A DNA stretch of 64,000 bases, taken from Musa acuminata AAA Group. Its lineage: Eukaryota > Streptophyta > Magnoliopsida > Zingiberales > Musaceae. The stretch lies in the NCBI RefSeq assembly GCF_036884655.1, contig NC_088340.1:10100001-10164000 (forward strand), read 5' to 3'. The notes beneath the pieces were generated by a model. The model searched no databases. It was given only the letters and a program-made list of their open reading frames with translations, and was not told the DNA's origin. Shown piece by piece: positions 22,919-35,156 of the stretch; position 1 is the first letter of the stretch; every line of letters starts with the position of its first letter. The position numbers and the translations under genes were made by a program.

Positions 22919-24721
22919 ATGACTTATCCCGCCGCCGCCGCCGCCGCTGCCGCCGCTGCCGCAGTCGCAGACGAGGAGGACGAATCCCCCGAATCGCCGG
23001 CCGAGAACCTCGACCTCATCCTGCACCATCTCCTCCCCTTCCTCCTCGCCGCCGCCCTCTCCGCCCGGTCCCTCGTCGGCCGGTGGCGGCTCATACATTC
23101 CAAGCTTTCCTTCCTCGGAGCCGCCCTCGCCGACGCCGCTGCCTCCCCCCACTGGCCCTCCAACCCACTCTTCTGCGATCATCTCCTCCCCGCCCTCCGC
23201 GCCACCCTCCGCTCCCTCCGCGCCCTCTCCGCCCGCTGCCTCGACCCTTCTCTCTCGAGCGGCAAGCTCCGGCTCCAGAGCGACCTCGACGTCGCGGCCT
23301 CTGCTCTCACCCTCCACCTCCACGATCTCCATCTCCTCCTCCGCTCCGGCCTCCTCCACCACGACGCTTCTCCCCCCAACTCTTCGTCCGCTTCCGACGA
23401 CGATGCCGCTATTGTCCTCCCACTTCCGGGTCCCTCCGCGTCCCGCGCCGAGGTTGTCCTCTTCATCCGCGACCTCTTTGCCCGCCTCCAGATCGGCGCC
23501 ATCGACCTCAAGCACCAGGCCCTCGACTCCCTTCTCGACCTCGTCGCTGCCGACCCCGCCAAGTTCTCCCGCCTTGTCGCCGAGGAGGGCGACCTCCCGC
23601 CCCTCCTCCGCCTCCTCGACGCATCCGACCACTCCCTCCGCGACCGCGCCGCTGCTGCCGTTTCCCTCCTCGCCTCCGCCTCGGACGCCTCCCGCCGCGC
23701 CATCTTCGAGGAAGGCGTCCTCGGCCCCCTCCTCCGCCTCGTGGATTCCGGCTCCCCCGCCCTGAAGGAGCGCGCCGCCGCCGCGATCCAAGCTATGACC
23801 GCCGACCCCGCATGCGCCTGGGCCGTCTCCGCCTACGGCGGCGTCTCGATTCTCGTCTCCGCCTGCCACTCTGGGTCCGGCTCTCCCGTCGTCCAGGCCC
23901 TCGCCGCCGGATCCCTCAAGAACGTGGCTGCAATCGACGACATCAGGTCCGCCATGGCGGACGAAGGCGCCGTCCCGGCGCTCGTCGACCTCGTCCTCTC
24001 CGGCAACCTCGAGGCCCAGAAGAACGCTGCTCTCTGCCTGGCGTCCCTTGCCTCCATGGGCGGCGCCGAGATCCGCGCCGCCATCATGCAAGAGAGCGGC
24101 CTCCTCCATCTCCTTCAGTTCCTTCGGGATGCACCGGACCCGGAAGCAACAGACCACGCCCTGAGAGCGATCAGCGCCCTCGCTGCCTCTTCCGCGGCCG
24201 CCAAGCTCCTCTCTTCGTCGGCGCCCTTCTTCGCGCAACTGACGGATCTAATCAAGCGCGGGAGCGCCGGTGTGCAGCAACTCGCCGCGACCCTGGTCGC
24301 CGACCTCTCCCCCGGCGAAGACATCAAGCGATCGATGGCAGAGTCGATGCCGGCGCTGATCAAGATGATGGAATGCTCGAAGCCAGCTAGCGCGCAGGAT
24401 GCGGCGGCGGGGGCACTGACGTCACTACTCTCCGTCCGATCGAACCGGAGGGAGCTATCGAGGGACGAGAAGAGCGTGACGAGGCTAGTCCAGATGCTGG
24501 ACCCTAGGAACGAGGCAGTGGGGAAGGAGCTCCCGGTGGCGGTAGCGGTGGCGCTGACGGCCGGCGTCGGGGGCGGGGCACGTAAGCGGATCGCCGAGGC
24601 CGGGGCGTGCCGGCATCTGCAGAAGCTGGCGGATGCCGACGTTCCCGGGGCCAAGAAGGCCCTTCAGCGGATCGCCGGCGGCCGCCTCAAGAACCTGTTC
24701 TCCATCGCGTGGCCCCAGTGA
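22919..24721 (+). CDS. Armadillo-repeat protein, intronless (600 residues)
   Basis: ATG at 22919, stop TGA at 24719-24721, no intron. Residues 4-15 are an alanine run. Residues about 25-150 form a Leu-rich helical N-terminal domain. From about 180 to the end, tandem ARM repeats are visible (for example ALDSLLDLVAADPAKFSRLV and repeats starting ALAAGSLKNVA and KNAALCLASLA). There is no U-box, so it resembles the U-box-lacking ARM proteins of plants (vacuolar protein 8-like or ARO-like) rather than PUB E3 ligases. These are scaffolds; the partner cannot be told. GC content at third positions is very high in the first two thirds, typical of grass- or banana-type monocot genes, and gives long false frames on the other strand. 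Confidence 0.9.
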   Translation: MTYPAAAAAAAAAAAVADEEDESPESPAENLDLILHHLLPFLLAAALSARSLVGRWRLIHSKLSFLGAALADAAASPHWPSNPLFCDHLLPALRATLRSLRALSARCLDPSLSSGKLRLQSDLDVAASALTLHLHDLHLLLRSGLLHHDASPPNSSSASDDDAAIVLPLPGPSASRAEVVLFIRDLFARLQIGAIDLKHQALDSLLDLVAADPAKFSRLVAEEGDLPPLLRLLDASDHSLRDRAAAAVSLLASASDASRRAIFEEGVLGPLLRLVDSGSPALKERAAAAIQAMTADPACAWAVSAYGGVSILVSACHSGSGSPVVQALAAGSLKNVAAIDDIRSAMADEGAVPALVDLVLSGNLEAQKNAALCLASLASMGGAEIRAAIMQESGLLHLLQFLRDAPDPEATDHALRAISALAASSAAAKLLSSSAPFFAQLTDLIKRGSAGVQQLAATLVADLSPGEDIKRSMAESMPALIKMMECSKPASAQDAAAGALTSLLSVRSNRRELSRDEKSVTRLVQMLDPRNEAVGKELPVAVAVALTAGVGGGARKRIAEAGACRHLQKLADADVPGAKKALQRIAGGRLKNLFSIAWPQ

Positions 24722-26781
24722 CAAACGATTAAACCCCAAATCTCGTCTTGAAGGTAATTAATTAAAGAACCCTCTATTATTAATTTGATTATATTAGCAA
24801 AATCTATTAACAATTTTGATTTGTCATCACATTGGCTTCAGGTTATTGATGGCGGGAAGGCTAACTGTTGAAGCTCACGAGTAAAAAGAGAGACAGAGAG
24901 AGAGAGAGAAAGGTCGTGTGTTCTTTTTCTTAATTGCAGATAAGAGTATAAGTAGTATTGTTATAGCGGCAGGTAGTTAGAGCCACCAAAGAGAAGCGAT
25001 GCATGCATGGATACGGAGTTTTAGGGTGTATCCTTGAGCTGTTTGTGGCTTCTGCTACTTCTCGTAGCTCCTTTATATATTTGTTTGTTGACGTGATCCG
25101 GTGATGTAGCGTGCGATTTGTTTGTGCAATTTTCGAGCTCCTCCTTTCTTTACTACCTATTTGGCTTGTGACTCGGATTTGTGGACTCCACAAGTTTGCC
25201 GTTTAACTTGGGACGGCAGTACACGGCACACTGTATGCACGTGTATTGATGCGTCCATTGCTTAGTGCGCAACCGGTTGTTTCCATGTTTACGCACTGCT
25301 TAATAATAATATGGCATGTATTATTCCTCGAAAGCACTGAGGTGTTCTCAAAAGGTCATAAAACCTGGGGGACCTTCGTCTTCGCCCAGAAGCACGCAAA
25401 GCGAATCACTTCCTTTTCCCAAGCAACTATACCTGTCCAAGTTACTTGCGGGACTCGCTGGGGGAACAAAGAAAAGACACAGCGTCACATGGGAAAGAGA
25501 CGGATGAGAGTGGATGCCGGAGAGGAGATGGATTACGACGACTGTGGGTGGGGGCACCGACCATCTTTTCCTCCATTTCCCTCGGTGCGCACTCGCCTCT
25601 CGCCCAAGAGAAAAAAAGGCCTCCTTTTGATCTTTTATCGCACTGCCATATATATAAATGTATCCCGTGAGAGCTACTTAACTTACAGCAACTGCACCTG
25701 TGAGCTGTAAAGCCACCTCCGAACTCGGACAATCCCCCAGCTTTGGCATCATTGCTTTCACCGCCAAGCCACCTTCCTCCTCCTGGTTTCCCTCCCCCGC
25801 CATAACCTGGACGGCTACCGAGGGCGGTTGGGAGGGCTGCTCCTTTTCTTATCGTTTCCATTTATTATTGTGGTTTGTGAGAGGCTTTTCAGGTGAGGCG
25901 TCGAATGCTCCTCGGAGTGCACAAAATGATGGGATGACATGGCTATCCCGTTCGGCTTGAATCCTCCTGCTAATACCCGGCAGCCTTTTCAGCCAGCTAT
26001 GGAGGCTGTTGATGATGACGACAGCTTTCATGGCTGTTCCACCATCTCCTGCGATAAATAATAGCTAGCGGTGGAAATACTGACCTATGTAGTCGGAGCT
26101 CGAACAGTGTAATCCATGGCGTCGAGGACAGTGTCAGAATCTTAATCTTGTAGATATTAGATCCAGTTGCCTGCAGGGTTGTATCAAATGAATTGTGATA
26201 CTAGTTTTTACGGACACAGTAGGATTTGATGAGATATTATAGGGAAATTAGATCCTTTAAGATATTTATATCTAAGATTTCAGAGAGAAGTGGTGGCCAT
26301 CAGTAAAGAAGAATAATGAATGCGGATCTATTAAATAGCGAATTCAACTATATATTTATATCTAAGGTTTCAGGGAAGCGGTGGTCATCAATGAAGCAGA
26401 ATAATGAATGCTAGTAGTACTGCTATCGAAAGTGTCGACTAACTTAGTTAATATAAAATTTAATATATCATCATAAAATCTTAAACTTAAATCTCATCAT
26501 CAACTTTTATCTTTGAAAAAAATTTATCTATCTCTGTAGATAAAATAAAATATATTATTTACGTGATATAAAACACATGAGGTTTAGATGGTACGGATTT
26601 TGATATGAGTAGGTCGTGCCTGCAATCCAGTGCAAACGAGGACGATCGACTCCGATGGCGCGTGGAACTCACTGAAGAAGCACGTGCCATCTGTCAGGCA
26701 TGTTGATACGCTGTCCAGGAAAACTTTATGATTCGGATAGACTTGATATGATTGGAATGAAGCCGTCGATCACATATTTCT

Positions 26782-26871
<90 letters not shown>

Positions 26872-27063
26872 TTTCCCCTCCTCTCATCAACTACGAACCC
26901 GATATTAGCGAAGAAACAAACCGAAACTAAGTAACAAACCACGAGGCAAAACAGAAGTAATAAGCGCGTACAACAAAAGATACGAAGCGTTTCCTCCGGA
27001 ATCGTCCCTTCCATCAGAAACGGGAATCTCGAGGGTGCAGCACGAGGCGCGAAAGCCGTTGAT
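24722..27063. other. Intergenic region, no gene seen
   Basis: The 3' flanks of the convergent ARM and RING genes. It has a short GA run near 24893-24910, AT-rich spacer and a long TA microsatellite. Frames at 25246-25960 lack any family likeness. Confidence 0.5.
26784..26867. repeat. (TA)n microsatellite, about 42 units
   Basis: An uninterrupted AT dinucleotide run of about 84 bases, roughly 200 bases beyond the stop of the RING gene and possibly in or near its 3' UTR. Confidence 0.95.
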
Positions 27064-27585
27064 TTAGAAGATATCGAGGATGTCGAGGATCGGACGGTTG
27101 CAGAGGGGGCAGGTGCCACGGTCCGCCCGCAGCTCTCGTGCGCACACGCGGCAGAAGGTGTGCCCGCACGGGATGAACGCCGCCCCCTTCCGCCCGCCCA
27201 TGCACACGCAGCAGCAACACCACGCTTCTCCTCCGCCGCCTCCTTCCCCTTCCCCGTTCTCCTCTCCTTCCTCCAACAACCTCATCAGCGACACCGGCAT
27301 CGGCGCCTCCGTCCTCTTCCCCTCCACTCTACCCACCTCCGCCACAGAAGCCACCCGGTAATTCCGCTCAGCCGCCAGCGCCGCAGCCAGATTCGTCTCC
27401 TCGGCCGAAGTTGCGCCCCCCATCCCCACCACCACCTCCTCCTCCGGCCCTTCTGGGTAAATTTCATCTGTGATGATTGTGGGATTGGAGGCACGAAAGC
27501 CCCAAGAGCTGACGCAGCAGCCCATCAGCGCCAGCCGCTTCTTGAGGCTCCTCCACTTCCTCCTCCCGATCCGCTCCGCCTCCAT
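27064..27585 (-). CDS. Small RING-HC zinc-finger protein, probable E3 ubiquitin ligase
   Basis: Single exon of 173 residues from ATG 27585 to TAA 27064. The N-terminus is basic (RRKWRSLKKRL). A linker rich in Glu and Gly follows. The C-terminal 50 residues are a C3HC4 RING: CVC pair, CGH, FCRVC and CPLC spaced as in RING-HC domains, ending a few residues before the C-terminus (PILDILDIF). Proteins of this layout are often annotated as RING/DIAP-like E3 ligases in plants. The RING would bind an E2 and pass ubiquitin to a substrate; no substrate domain is visible. No transmembrane segment is seen. Confidence 0.88.
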   Translation of the reverse strand: MEAERIGRRKWRSLKKRLALMGCCVSSWGFRASNPTIITDEIYPEGPEEEVVVGMGGATSAEETNLAAALAAERNYRVASVAEVGRVEGKRTEAPMPVSLMRLLEEGEENGEGEGGGGGEAWCCCCVCMGGRKGAAFIPCGHTFCRVCARELRADRGTCPLCNRPILDILDIF

Positions 27586-30500
27586 TAGTTCCTTCCCCCG
27601 TCGTCTCCGCTCTATTGGTATTATTCTTGCATGTTATTGGACCTCTATACACCCGAAAGTAGCAACGACAACGAGCTCAACAACAGATGGGAGGAAGATC
27701 ACCATGGCTACAGCTTACAAAGCTGAAAACTACAGCTGCCTCTGCCTCCTCACCTCGCCATCAATCTCATCGAACCACTAAACCCCAACTGCTGAAACAG
27801 ATCTCATAAAGATCGGGTATTTCTTCCGCACCAGATTCCATTAATAACGCAGTAATGAGAGTACCGCCAATAAGGCCTGCTGGTTGCTGGGTGGATAGTA
27901 CCGTCGGAAAGTAGAGCGCGGCGAAAGGGCGCGAAGACTGAGGTGAGCGCCACGTGGTACGGTGAGGTGGATAAGGGAACGGTACCATATCTCACGTATT
28001 ACTTTTCCTTACCTCACGGCCGCGTCGCAAGATTCGGATTCATATGAACAGAATTATTTAAGAGGTTTTTGAGCTGAAAACGTTGAGGTCCGAAAGTATT
28101 GTCGGTATAAAAGTCAAGATCGAGATATATTTTTAGATTTAACATCATCAATAATTTATACTTAAGTTACTAATTCGAGATGTTAAAGTATAAACATAAA
28201 TAGTCAAAAAAATTATCTCTTTTTATTATATTAAATATAGATTATTATATTTATTCATAAAATAATAAAGATATTTTATTAAATATTTAACGGAGAGAGT
28301 ATCTAATCGTATCCGACAACATTTCATATTTTATTAACATCGGCGAGAACGGAGATAATCTATAATTATCTGTCTTGAATTTTTATTCACTTGGATAAAT
28401 AAATAAAAAATAATTTTCATCTTTTTCTTTCATCTTCGATAATTGATTAATTGTGTCTCTTAATATGTATTCAATGTATTTCATCCATAAGTTTTACTTC
28501 ATTAAAAAAAATTATTGTTCAAGCAAAAGTAGATGTCTATGTCTGCACCAATGAAGCACCATAAGTTGACATCCCAATACACGAACTTTGACCTAAAAAA
28601 TTAGGTCAATTAATCTTGATGCTTTACTTATTCCTAATTCTAGTTCTAGTTCTACAAAAGCTGGTTTCAGTCCAATCAATTTTATTCCATCGAATTTAGA
28701 ATATATTATGACAAAAATAATGTGACTGACGCATCAACTCTATGTGATGATATGTCTGCCCTATCATAACACTCCGACTTCACTTGACCAACGAGCTGAT
28801 TTCAAATCATTGCCACTATAGGTTCGCATAAAGAATGTCATGGCTTCTTGCATTCGACCAATATGATCCACGTAGCCAACACGAGGGGTTCACCTGGTTG
28901 ACACGCAGAAGATGCCTAAACAATCAGTCCTCACTACGATAATGTAATGTGGCTCCATCCAATGAGCAGTAGTAGTTGAAGAATGGTTATGAACAACCTT
29001 CACACACTCACTATTATATAGATAACACAATCAATGGGTACAACAGTCCAACATAAGGGGGAGGGTAATTACAACCAAGTCATTCACCCTATTACTGCAC
29101 AAGTTGCGTAATGGGCGAACATAACAATTTCAAATCTCCACTATATAAAGACATGTCGGTACATCTCGAGGAACTTGACTCTTGTAGGTTTGACTTATCC
29201 AACTTCTCTAACTAGTCAACTGACTTAAGTATTAGAGTGACATTATCGAGAGTGCCCATGACATAATTTTTACAGGCCTCAGATGACCATCGAAGGAGTT
29301 CACATTGAGATCGGTTTAAGAAATATAATCAAATTATATCCGACTCAGTTTTTGCTTTAGACAATAAGTCTTTCTCAATAGAATTAAAATTGAATCAATT
29401 GGTGATGATTCTGATTCCAAATTTAGGAATAAATGATTTTGGTTTTGATTTTGAACTAAAATGGTATATTTTAATTTTTAATTTTTAATTTTTAAATATT
29501 TTTTACTTAATGATTTATTAAACTATTGGAAGGGTATATTTATCGTTTAAAGGGCATATAGTTTTTTTTTTTTGTTTACATTTTTGGTCGGTTCAAAATC
29601 AAACTGAAACCTTTAGTTATAGTACCGATTCCAAATTCCAATAACTGAAATTAAATTGTCAAAATCCGATCCTGAATCGGTTTGAAACCATCGAATCATT
29701 GATCTCAGATTCTGTCGGACCACCTTACAGGCAGTCAATCAACTGACTTTCTTTGACGGCGAAGGAAGCAGAACAACCACAAGCATCTTGGATGGGCTGC
29801 AACTGCTGAGGCCTGCGCTCGATGCATCTCGTGCTTGCGAAATGTTCTCGAGCCTATTGGTTGTTCCTATAATCTACATTTAGTTTAGTTGTATCTTTAA
29901 CATTTAGTTGTACCTGTAATACTCATGTTTAGTCTCACATCGAAAATAGAGATTGACTTACAAAGATCTGATGAGTGTACTACTATTAACTTCAGCTTAA
30001 ATATTTTGATCAGTAATTTAGACCAAATGAAATTGATAGACTAATTAACTGACTTACAAAGAACTAATTAACTGACTTACAAAGATCTGATGAGTGTACT
30101 ACTATTAACTTCAGCTTAAATATTTTGCTCAGTAATTTAGACCAAATGAAATTGATAGACTAATTAGCCCAGGCTAAGGTCGTGACAGTACCTCTACAGC
30201 ATCTGCATCTTTGGTACATTGTCAATTAACACAAATTCCTCCCAACAGACTGGCAAAAAAAAGAAAGCTATTGCACTACGAGAGGAGAGAAAACGCCACC
30301 ATAGTTCTCAATCTAAGAGAAAACACCAAAAAGCTTTGTTGTATCGTGGGGTAGTAAAATCTCAACCATCCATCGACTAGCACACTTTGCATGGTTTACA
30401 ACCTTCCTCTATATTTCTAGATTCATAGTTGTCTTCAGCTGGAGCTTCGTTCCCCCAATCCTACATTGTTTTTATGGACTTGATCATGAATTCACATGTG

Positions 30501-30768
30501 CATACAGTATCGAACTGGAGACAGTAATATTCTGGGAATTAAACTCAGTCTGACATCTTGAGATTAAACCCCATGCTGGAACCAATAGGTATGAGTTCTC
30601 TCATATTGACTTACCATCGCTATTAATTATAACATATATTGTAATTTATACATCTATTTCAAATCACATTTATTATCTATAAGCCTATTTGATTTATAGG
30701 CTATGCGTTACCCACTTGGGCATATGATAGTATAGCAAACTTCATATTTGGCAGCAGAAGGATCGGTA
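27586..30768. other. AT-rich intergenic region
   Basis: No gene is seen. Around 29320-29710 there are AT-rich, GATTCC/CGGTTC-like degenerate repeats resembling old transposon sequence. A tandem duplication lies at 29954-30167. Confidence 0.5.
29954..30167. repeat. 119-base tandem duplication
   Basis: TGACTTACAAAGATCTGATG begins both 29954 and 30073. The copies are nearly identical over about 95 bases (one A/C difference in TTTTGATCAG). A smaller duplication of TAATTAACTGACTTACAAAG sits at the junction. Confidence 0.85.
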
Positions 30769-33596
30769 TCAATTCAAGAGAGGGCTGCCTTCCTTGATGA
30801 GCACAAAGACGCTGCCGCCATCACTTCGTGAGATTCTTAGCTCCTCATCGAGGTAAGTGGTCAGCAACCAGGATTGTGCATTGGTGTTGTTTATTGGTAT
30901 CTTAAGTGGAGGTTGTCCAGAGATGGTTCTAACCACAGATGATGCTGCATTCTGGATGGAGCTTATGACCCCCTTGAATGGAGAGAGGTCAACGTTCTGC
31001 CCCAGGAACTCGACCTTGTCGGGAACAACGATGTCATCTGTCAGCTGTGGGGTTCCAATTATGCCTTCCTCGAACTTGATCTGGAGACAGTGATAAAGTG
31101 CCACCAACAAGTAAGTGTCACAAGGAGATCAATTCCTTGTTGATACAAATACATGCAAAAAATTACAGAATTATGCAATAAGGGAACACTCTGATTAGCC
31201 AGGTATTTTGACAATCCCACACACTAAGTTAGCTGGCGAATTTTGGAGTTTTGATAGTGTGGAAAAGTTACTTAATTTCTAACAACAATATTAAGCTATC
31301 CAGCATCTTGGTCAGCCAAATTTCGACGGTGCAAACAAAGAATTTATACAATTTCAAAGTGCAAACAAAGTCCACCTCTATTGTGTCAGAACTTCATATT
31401 ACCATTTTATTTTTAAAAAATACCAACGTAGCAAGCAAGAAGTGTCATGTAATTGCTTTCAACCTTCTCATAATTAATCTCAACATGCATCCTGTGATCC
31501 AACATACTTAGGTTTCATTACAAGCAACTAAAAAAATTTATAACAAGACATTTAGCAATTTAAAGCAGTTCGTTGTTTTAAAAAGGCTTAACCTAAATGC
31601 GCATCCTCAACAAGAAAATTTGGTGCAGCAAAGGAAAAGACCCAGATATGAAGATCATACAAGAGATAGGGTAAAGGGACAAGAAAGGAAGAGAGAAAAT
31701 TAAATGCAAATGCAACACCAAGTTTGCGTGGTTCAGCCAATAAGGCGTAAGTTTATAATACTACAGGAAAATGTCCTGATAAAATAGTAAATGAAATTCC
31801 AAATCTCGATATACCAAATATATAAACAACAATTGCATGAACATATGCCAATATTCTAGTTGGAGGCTCTCCTCTGAAACCCCAGTTTGGAATGAGACCA
31901 GTAAGGAGGCAGCCCCATCTTCTGAACTGAGGGAATATGAGAAACAAGAGTTTAAAGGAACCTAGATCCCGTAACACACCCAAGGATTCATCCAGTCTAC
32001 TCTTAAGCTACATGTTGCTATCTTAAAGGAACTGTTAGTTCCTTTACACAAGAAGGGATCTGATAATACAAAAGAACTCTTAGTTTGCATTAAAAAAACT
32101 TTGCCTAGAAGCCACATGTGACCTTTCTTGGTAAAATTTGTGGAAAGTGTAAAATACTTCCAACTCAATGTTTATGCTTCTGTAAATCTTTTACCTATAT
32201 ATCATGGAAAGACATAGAATACTACTTGATTGTTAGTCAAAGAACAGGGCAAATCTACAACCATCATAAATGAAGCCGACCTATCAAATAAGAAAGTTCC
32301 TTTGTCTCTTGAAGGAGAAACATATTTTGTATTTTCTCCATTTAATACTTTCAGAAATTACCTATACAACTTAATCTGTCCTAGGAGAAACAGGGAAAAG
32401 CTTGGGTGTGACCAAACTTGAACACATGCATCAATCTAGTAAGATATTTCACAAATGAAAACATATTTTGCACTTATTTTTCATTTAATATCTTCAGAAA
32501 TTGGCTATACAAGTTATTCTGACCTCGGAGAAGCATGGTAAGAACTTTCCATTTTGCACTTATTTTTGGGTGTGACCAAACATGAACATATGCATCAATC
32601 TAGTAAGAACTTTCCCAAATCAAAACATATTTTGCATTTTTTTCCATTTAATGTTTCCATAAATTAGCTATACAACTTAATCTGTCCTAGGAGAAACATG
32701 GATTAGCTTGCGTGTGACCAAATTTGAACACATGAACCAAATCTAGTACGATCTTACCCAACTCAAAATTTGCAGTCATTTAATCGTTGCAGAATTGAAT
32801 TATTGTAGAACATGAAGCAAAAAACACGACGCAGAGATGGTAAAGGGAGTGCAGGAGATAAGATACCTGTACTCTCTTGGGACTTCGGACTTCAAACTTG
32901 GCATTCGTGGTGACAGAAGTGGTGGCGAGAGGACCCGCAAATTTCACCGAGTTCTGCACCGTAAAGCTCTCCGAATCAATAGTCTGACATATCTCATCCA
33001 CCTTCACCAGCTGCGGCAGCCGCCCCGACCCCAAAAGTGGGAACAATTGCGAGAACGAGGTATACCTGCGTCCGCAACCCATCATTTTCAGTTGACCTCC
33101 GATCGATCAATAACGAAGAGACCAAAGGAGAGGCAGAATCTTACGCGAGGATCCATTTGCCGTTTAGGAGGGGGAGGGCGTCGGTGGGAGCGGGCGTGGG
33201 GTTCTTGGCCTCGAGCTGGGTGATGAGCTCCACGATCTCCGCCCTCGTCTCGCTCGACGCCTTCAGCCCACGGTCCGTCCCGGACAGCAGATCCATCAGC
33301 TTCCTCTTCAGCTCCCCGGCCTCGCTCAGCTCCTCCACCGGGGGTTCCACCACTGCGACTCCGCTCTCCGGCTCCCCGCCTCCCTCCTTGCCCCACTCGT
33401 CGTCGTCGACCACCGCCCGGGTGCGGATTGGCGCGGGGGAGGACAAAAACCTCCCGCTGCTCCTGGAAATTGGGGATCTCAGGCGGAGGGCGGTGACGGC
33501 AAGGGAAGAGCGGCGGACGTGATGAGGCCCGGCCGCGACCGGCGCAGCCGGAGGAGCATTTAGGGTGAAGGTATTCCAAGACGCGGCGCCCGCCAT
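30769..33596 (-). CDS. Plastid lipid-associated protein (PAP/fibrillin)
   Basis: Structural lipid-binding protein of plastoglobules and thylakoids. Three exons on the minus strand (33596-33145, 33065-32867 and 31080-30769) with GT..AG introns of 79 and 1786 bases join to 320 residues. I chose ATG 33596 (MAGAAS); the extension upstream begins at a non-ATG codon. Residues 1 to about 65 are Ser/Arg/Ala-rich and look like a chloroplast transit peptide, followed by an acidic stretch (VVDDDEWG). The PAP domain includes LLNGKW, the [15 protein letters not shown] region and the conserved C-terminal [20 protein letters not shown] block. Closest to the FBN1/light-induced (CHRC, CDSP34) type. No lesion is seen. 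Confidence 0.94.
32318..32765. repeat. Three-unit tandem repeat in the fibrillin intron
   Basis: Units begin AAACATATTTTG at about 32318, 32458 and 32622 (140-165 bases each). They share TATACAACTTAATCTGTCC, GTGTGACCAAA and GAACACATG words. They lie within the 1.8-kb second intron, near its 5' end on the gene strand. Confidence 0.8.
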
Positions 33597-34119
33597 CGAG
33601 GACCTTTTCAAGCTTCGATGATTTTAGCTTCGCAGTCGGTCAGAGAGGAAGACGAGGGTTTCGATTCCGTGTTATGCAAGTCGAACCGATGATATAACCA
33701 TTAAAATATTAGAGCACGTCCAAATGCGGAAACTCCGGCCACTACGTTAACGACACGTGGGTGCATCACGGAGCTTATTTCCGAATCCTGGTTTTTGTGA
33801 AGCAGCGCATCCTGCACTTGCAGTTTTTGGGTTCAACGAATTGTTATCTTGTGATTTCGGTGGTGGGGATTGCATGAAATGTGTGAGGTACAGGAAGTGG
33901 TGGATCCCATCTCGTTCTAGAAACTTCTTGAAAGCGCCAGGAGATATGAGGAGGACGCATCGCGGAAGGTACGCGATTGAGCGCATGCATTGCTTTTTCA
34001 ATTGACACTAAATATCTAAAACATTTCTGTCTCCACTTATTTCAGGCAAAATGAAGCGATCTAAAGTGAGCTCAATCCAACGACGTGGCGATATGTTCCT
34101 ACACTGGGAGTTGACATGC
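33597..34119. other. Short intergenic stretch, no gene seen
   Basis: It includes the presumed fibrillin 5' flank (minus strand) and the 3' flank of the lipase gene (also minus). Only short unrecognised frames occur. Confidence 0.5.
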
Positions 34120-35100
34120 TCAGTGGAGCTTCGAGAAGCCAATCACCCGGTCATATACTAACTGCTTGGCATTGACGGCCATGATGAAGTCGTCATGGCC
34201 ATAGTCGAGCCGATACAGAACGGTCAACTTGTGCTGGTCGTGAAACCTGAGGCCATCCATCAAGCGCAAGCCATCGCCACCATCGGAGAGGCCGTCTTCC
34301 CCCCCGTAACCCAGCAGTAGAGGAAGGTCATGGGGGAAGGACGAGATGACGTAAGCCGGAGGAACCTCTTGCCCGTAATGCTTCGTGTTCTTGTCGCAGT
34401 CGTCGTAATCGAACTTGGCTAGGGTGCCTCGTCGGATCACTAGTAAGAAAGCAGACAAAGTCATCATCACCAGCATGAACGAGGAAACGCTAGCAAGAGA
34501 GAGGGCTACTCTGAGACAAGTGGATTATGTTCTTCGTGGCAGTAGGCTGCAGTCCATGCTCCAGATAACGATGAGCCGCTGAAGAACTGAGACAGCAGTT
34601 CTTGCCTGGAGTTGGAGGATTCAGAAGCCAAATGGTTAGCGGGGTTTAGAGAGAGGAGTAGAATAAGTAGGATGAAGAGAAAGAACCTGCGTAAGCTGTT
34701 AGCAAATGTAGGCAGCTAATTCCAGGAAGCCAGCAGATTTTGAATAGACGATCGTTCAAATATGACCTGTCATGTGGACATATACAACGTGCTATGACCC
34801 GATAGTTACAGAGTGCAGAAAGAGAAGATCACTCACCCGAATGGAAAGAAGCGACGAACACCCATCCGGTTAAAGATCTGCAAACAAGCCAAAAGGTATG
34901 ATTCTGAAGCACGAATGCATCCTTGAATGAAGATTTGAGAGTCCCATATATTTACCTCTGGCACAAAAAAGTTCCACTCCAATCCTCACAAAAGCGGGTC
35001 CGATCAGGTTCAAGTAAGCGGTGGGGGAGAGCAAGACAGCTGATCTCACCATCTCTTGCAGCTCAGAATGGCAGAAGGCTGCGAGAGCCATCAGAGTTCC
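34120..35100 (-). pseudogene. Triacylglycerol lipase 2-like, 3' exons (split gene)
   Basis: C-terminal part of an acid-lipase-family alpha/beta hydrolase. Exons as I read them: 35100-34956 (GTLMALAAF onward), 34877-34837, 34605-34510 (GKNCC to HLSQM) and 34439-34120 (IRRGTLAKFDY to the TGA stop). The catalytic Asp (GGEDGLSD) and His (YGHDDF) are present. Defects: the 145-base first exon leaves phase 1, so the next exon would read a stop. It has a T6 run; one T fewer would keep phase. The exon expected between 34837 and 34605 is not convincingly recognisable. The first four exons lie 12 kb away at 47083-47876. Probably no longer encodes a full lipase, though assembly error in the T run is possible. 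Confidence 0.8.
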
Positions 35101-35156
35101 CTAACAGATTAAAGAACGTTGTCGTCATCCACGGTTCCAACACCTGTCATACCCAC

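Noticed and set aside
22913..24238. 441-codon frame on the minus strand across the ARM gene
   Set aside because: Antisense shadow of a very GC-rich coding region: Gly/Glu/Arg-rich and without any domain, while the plus frame has clear ARM repeats.
26700..26930. Frames of alternating Tyr-Ile across the TA run
   Set aside because: Pure translation of the microsatellite.
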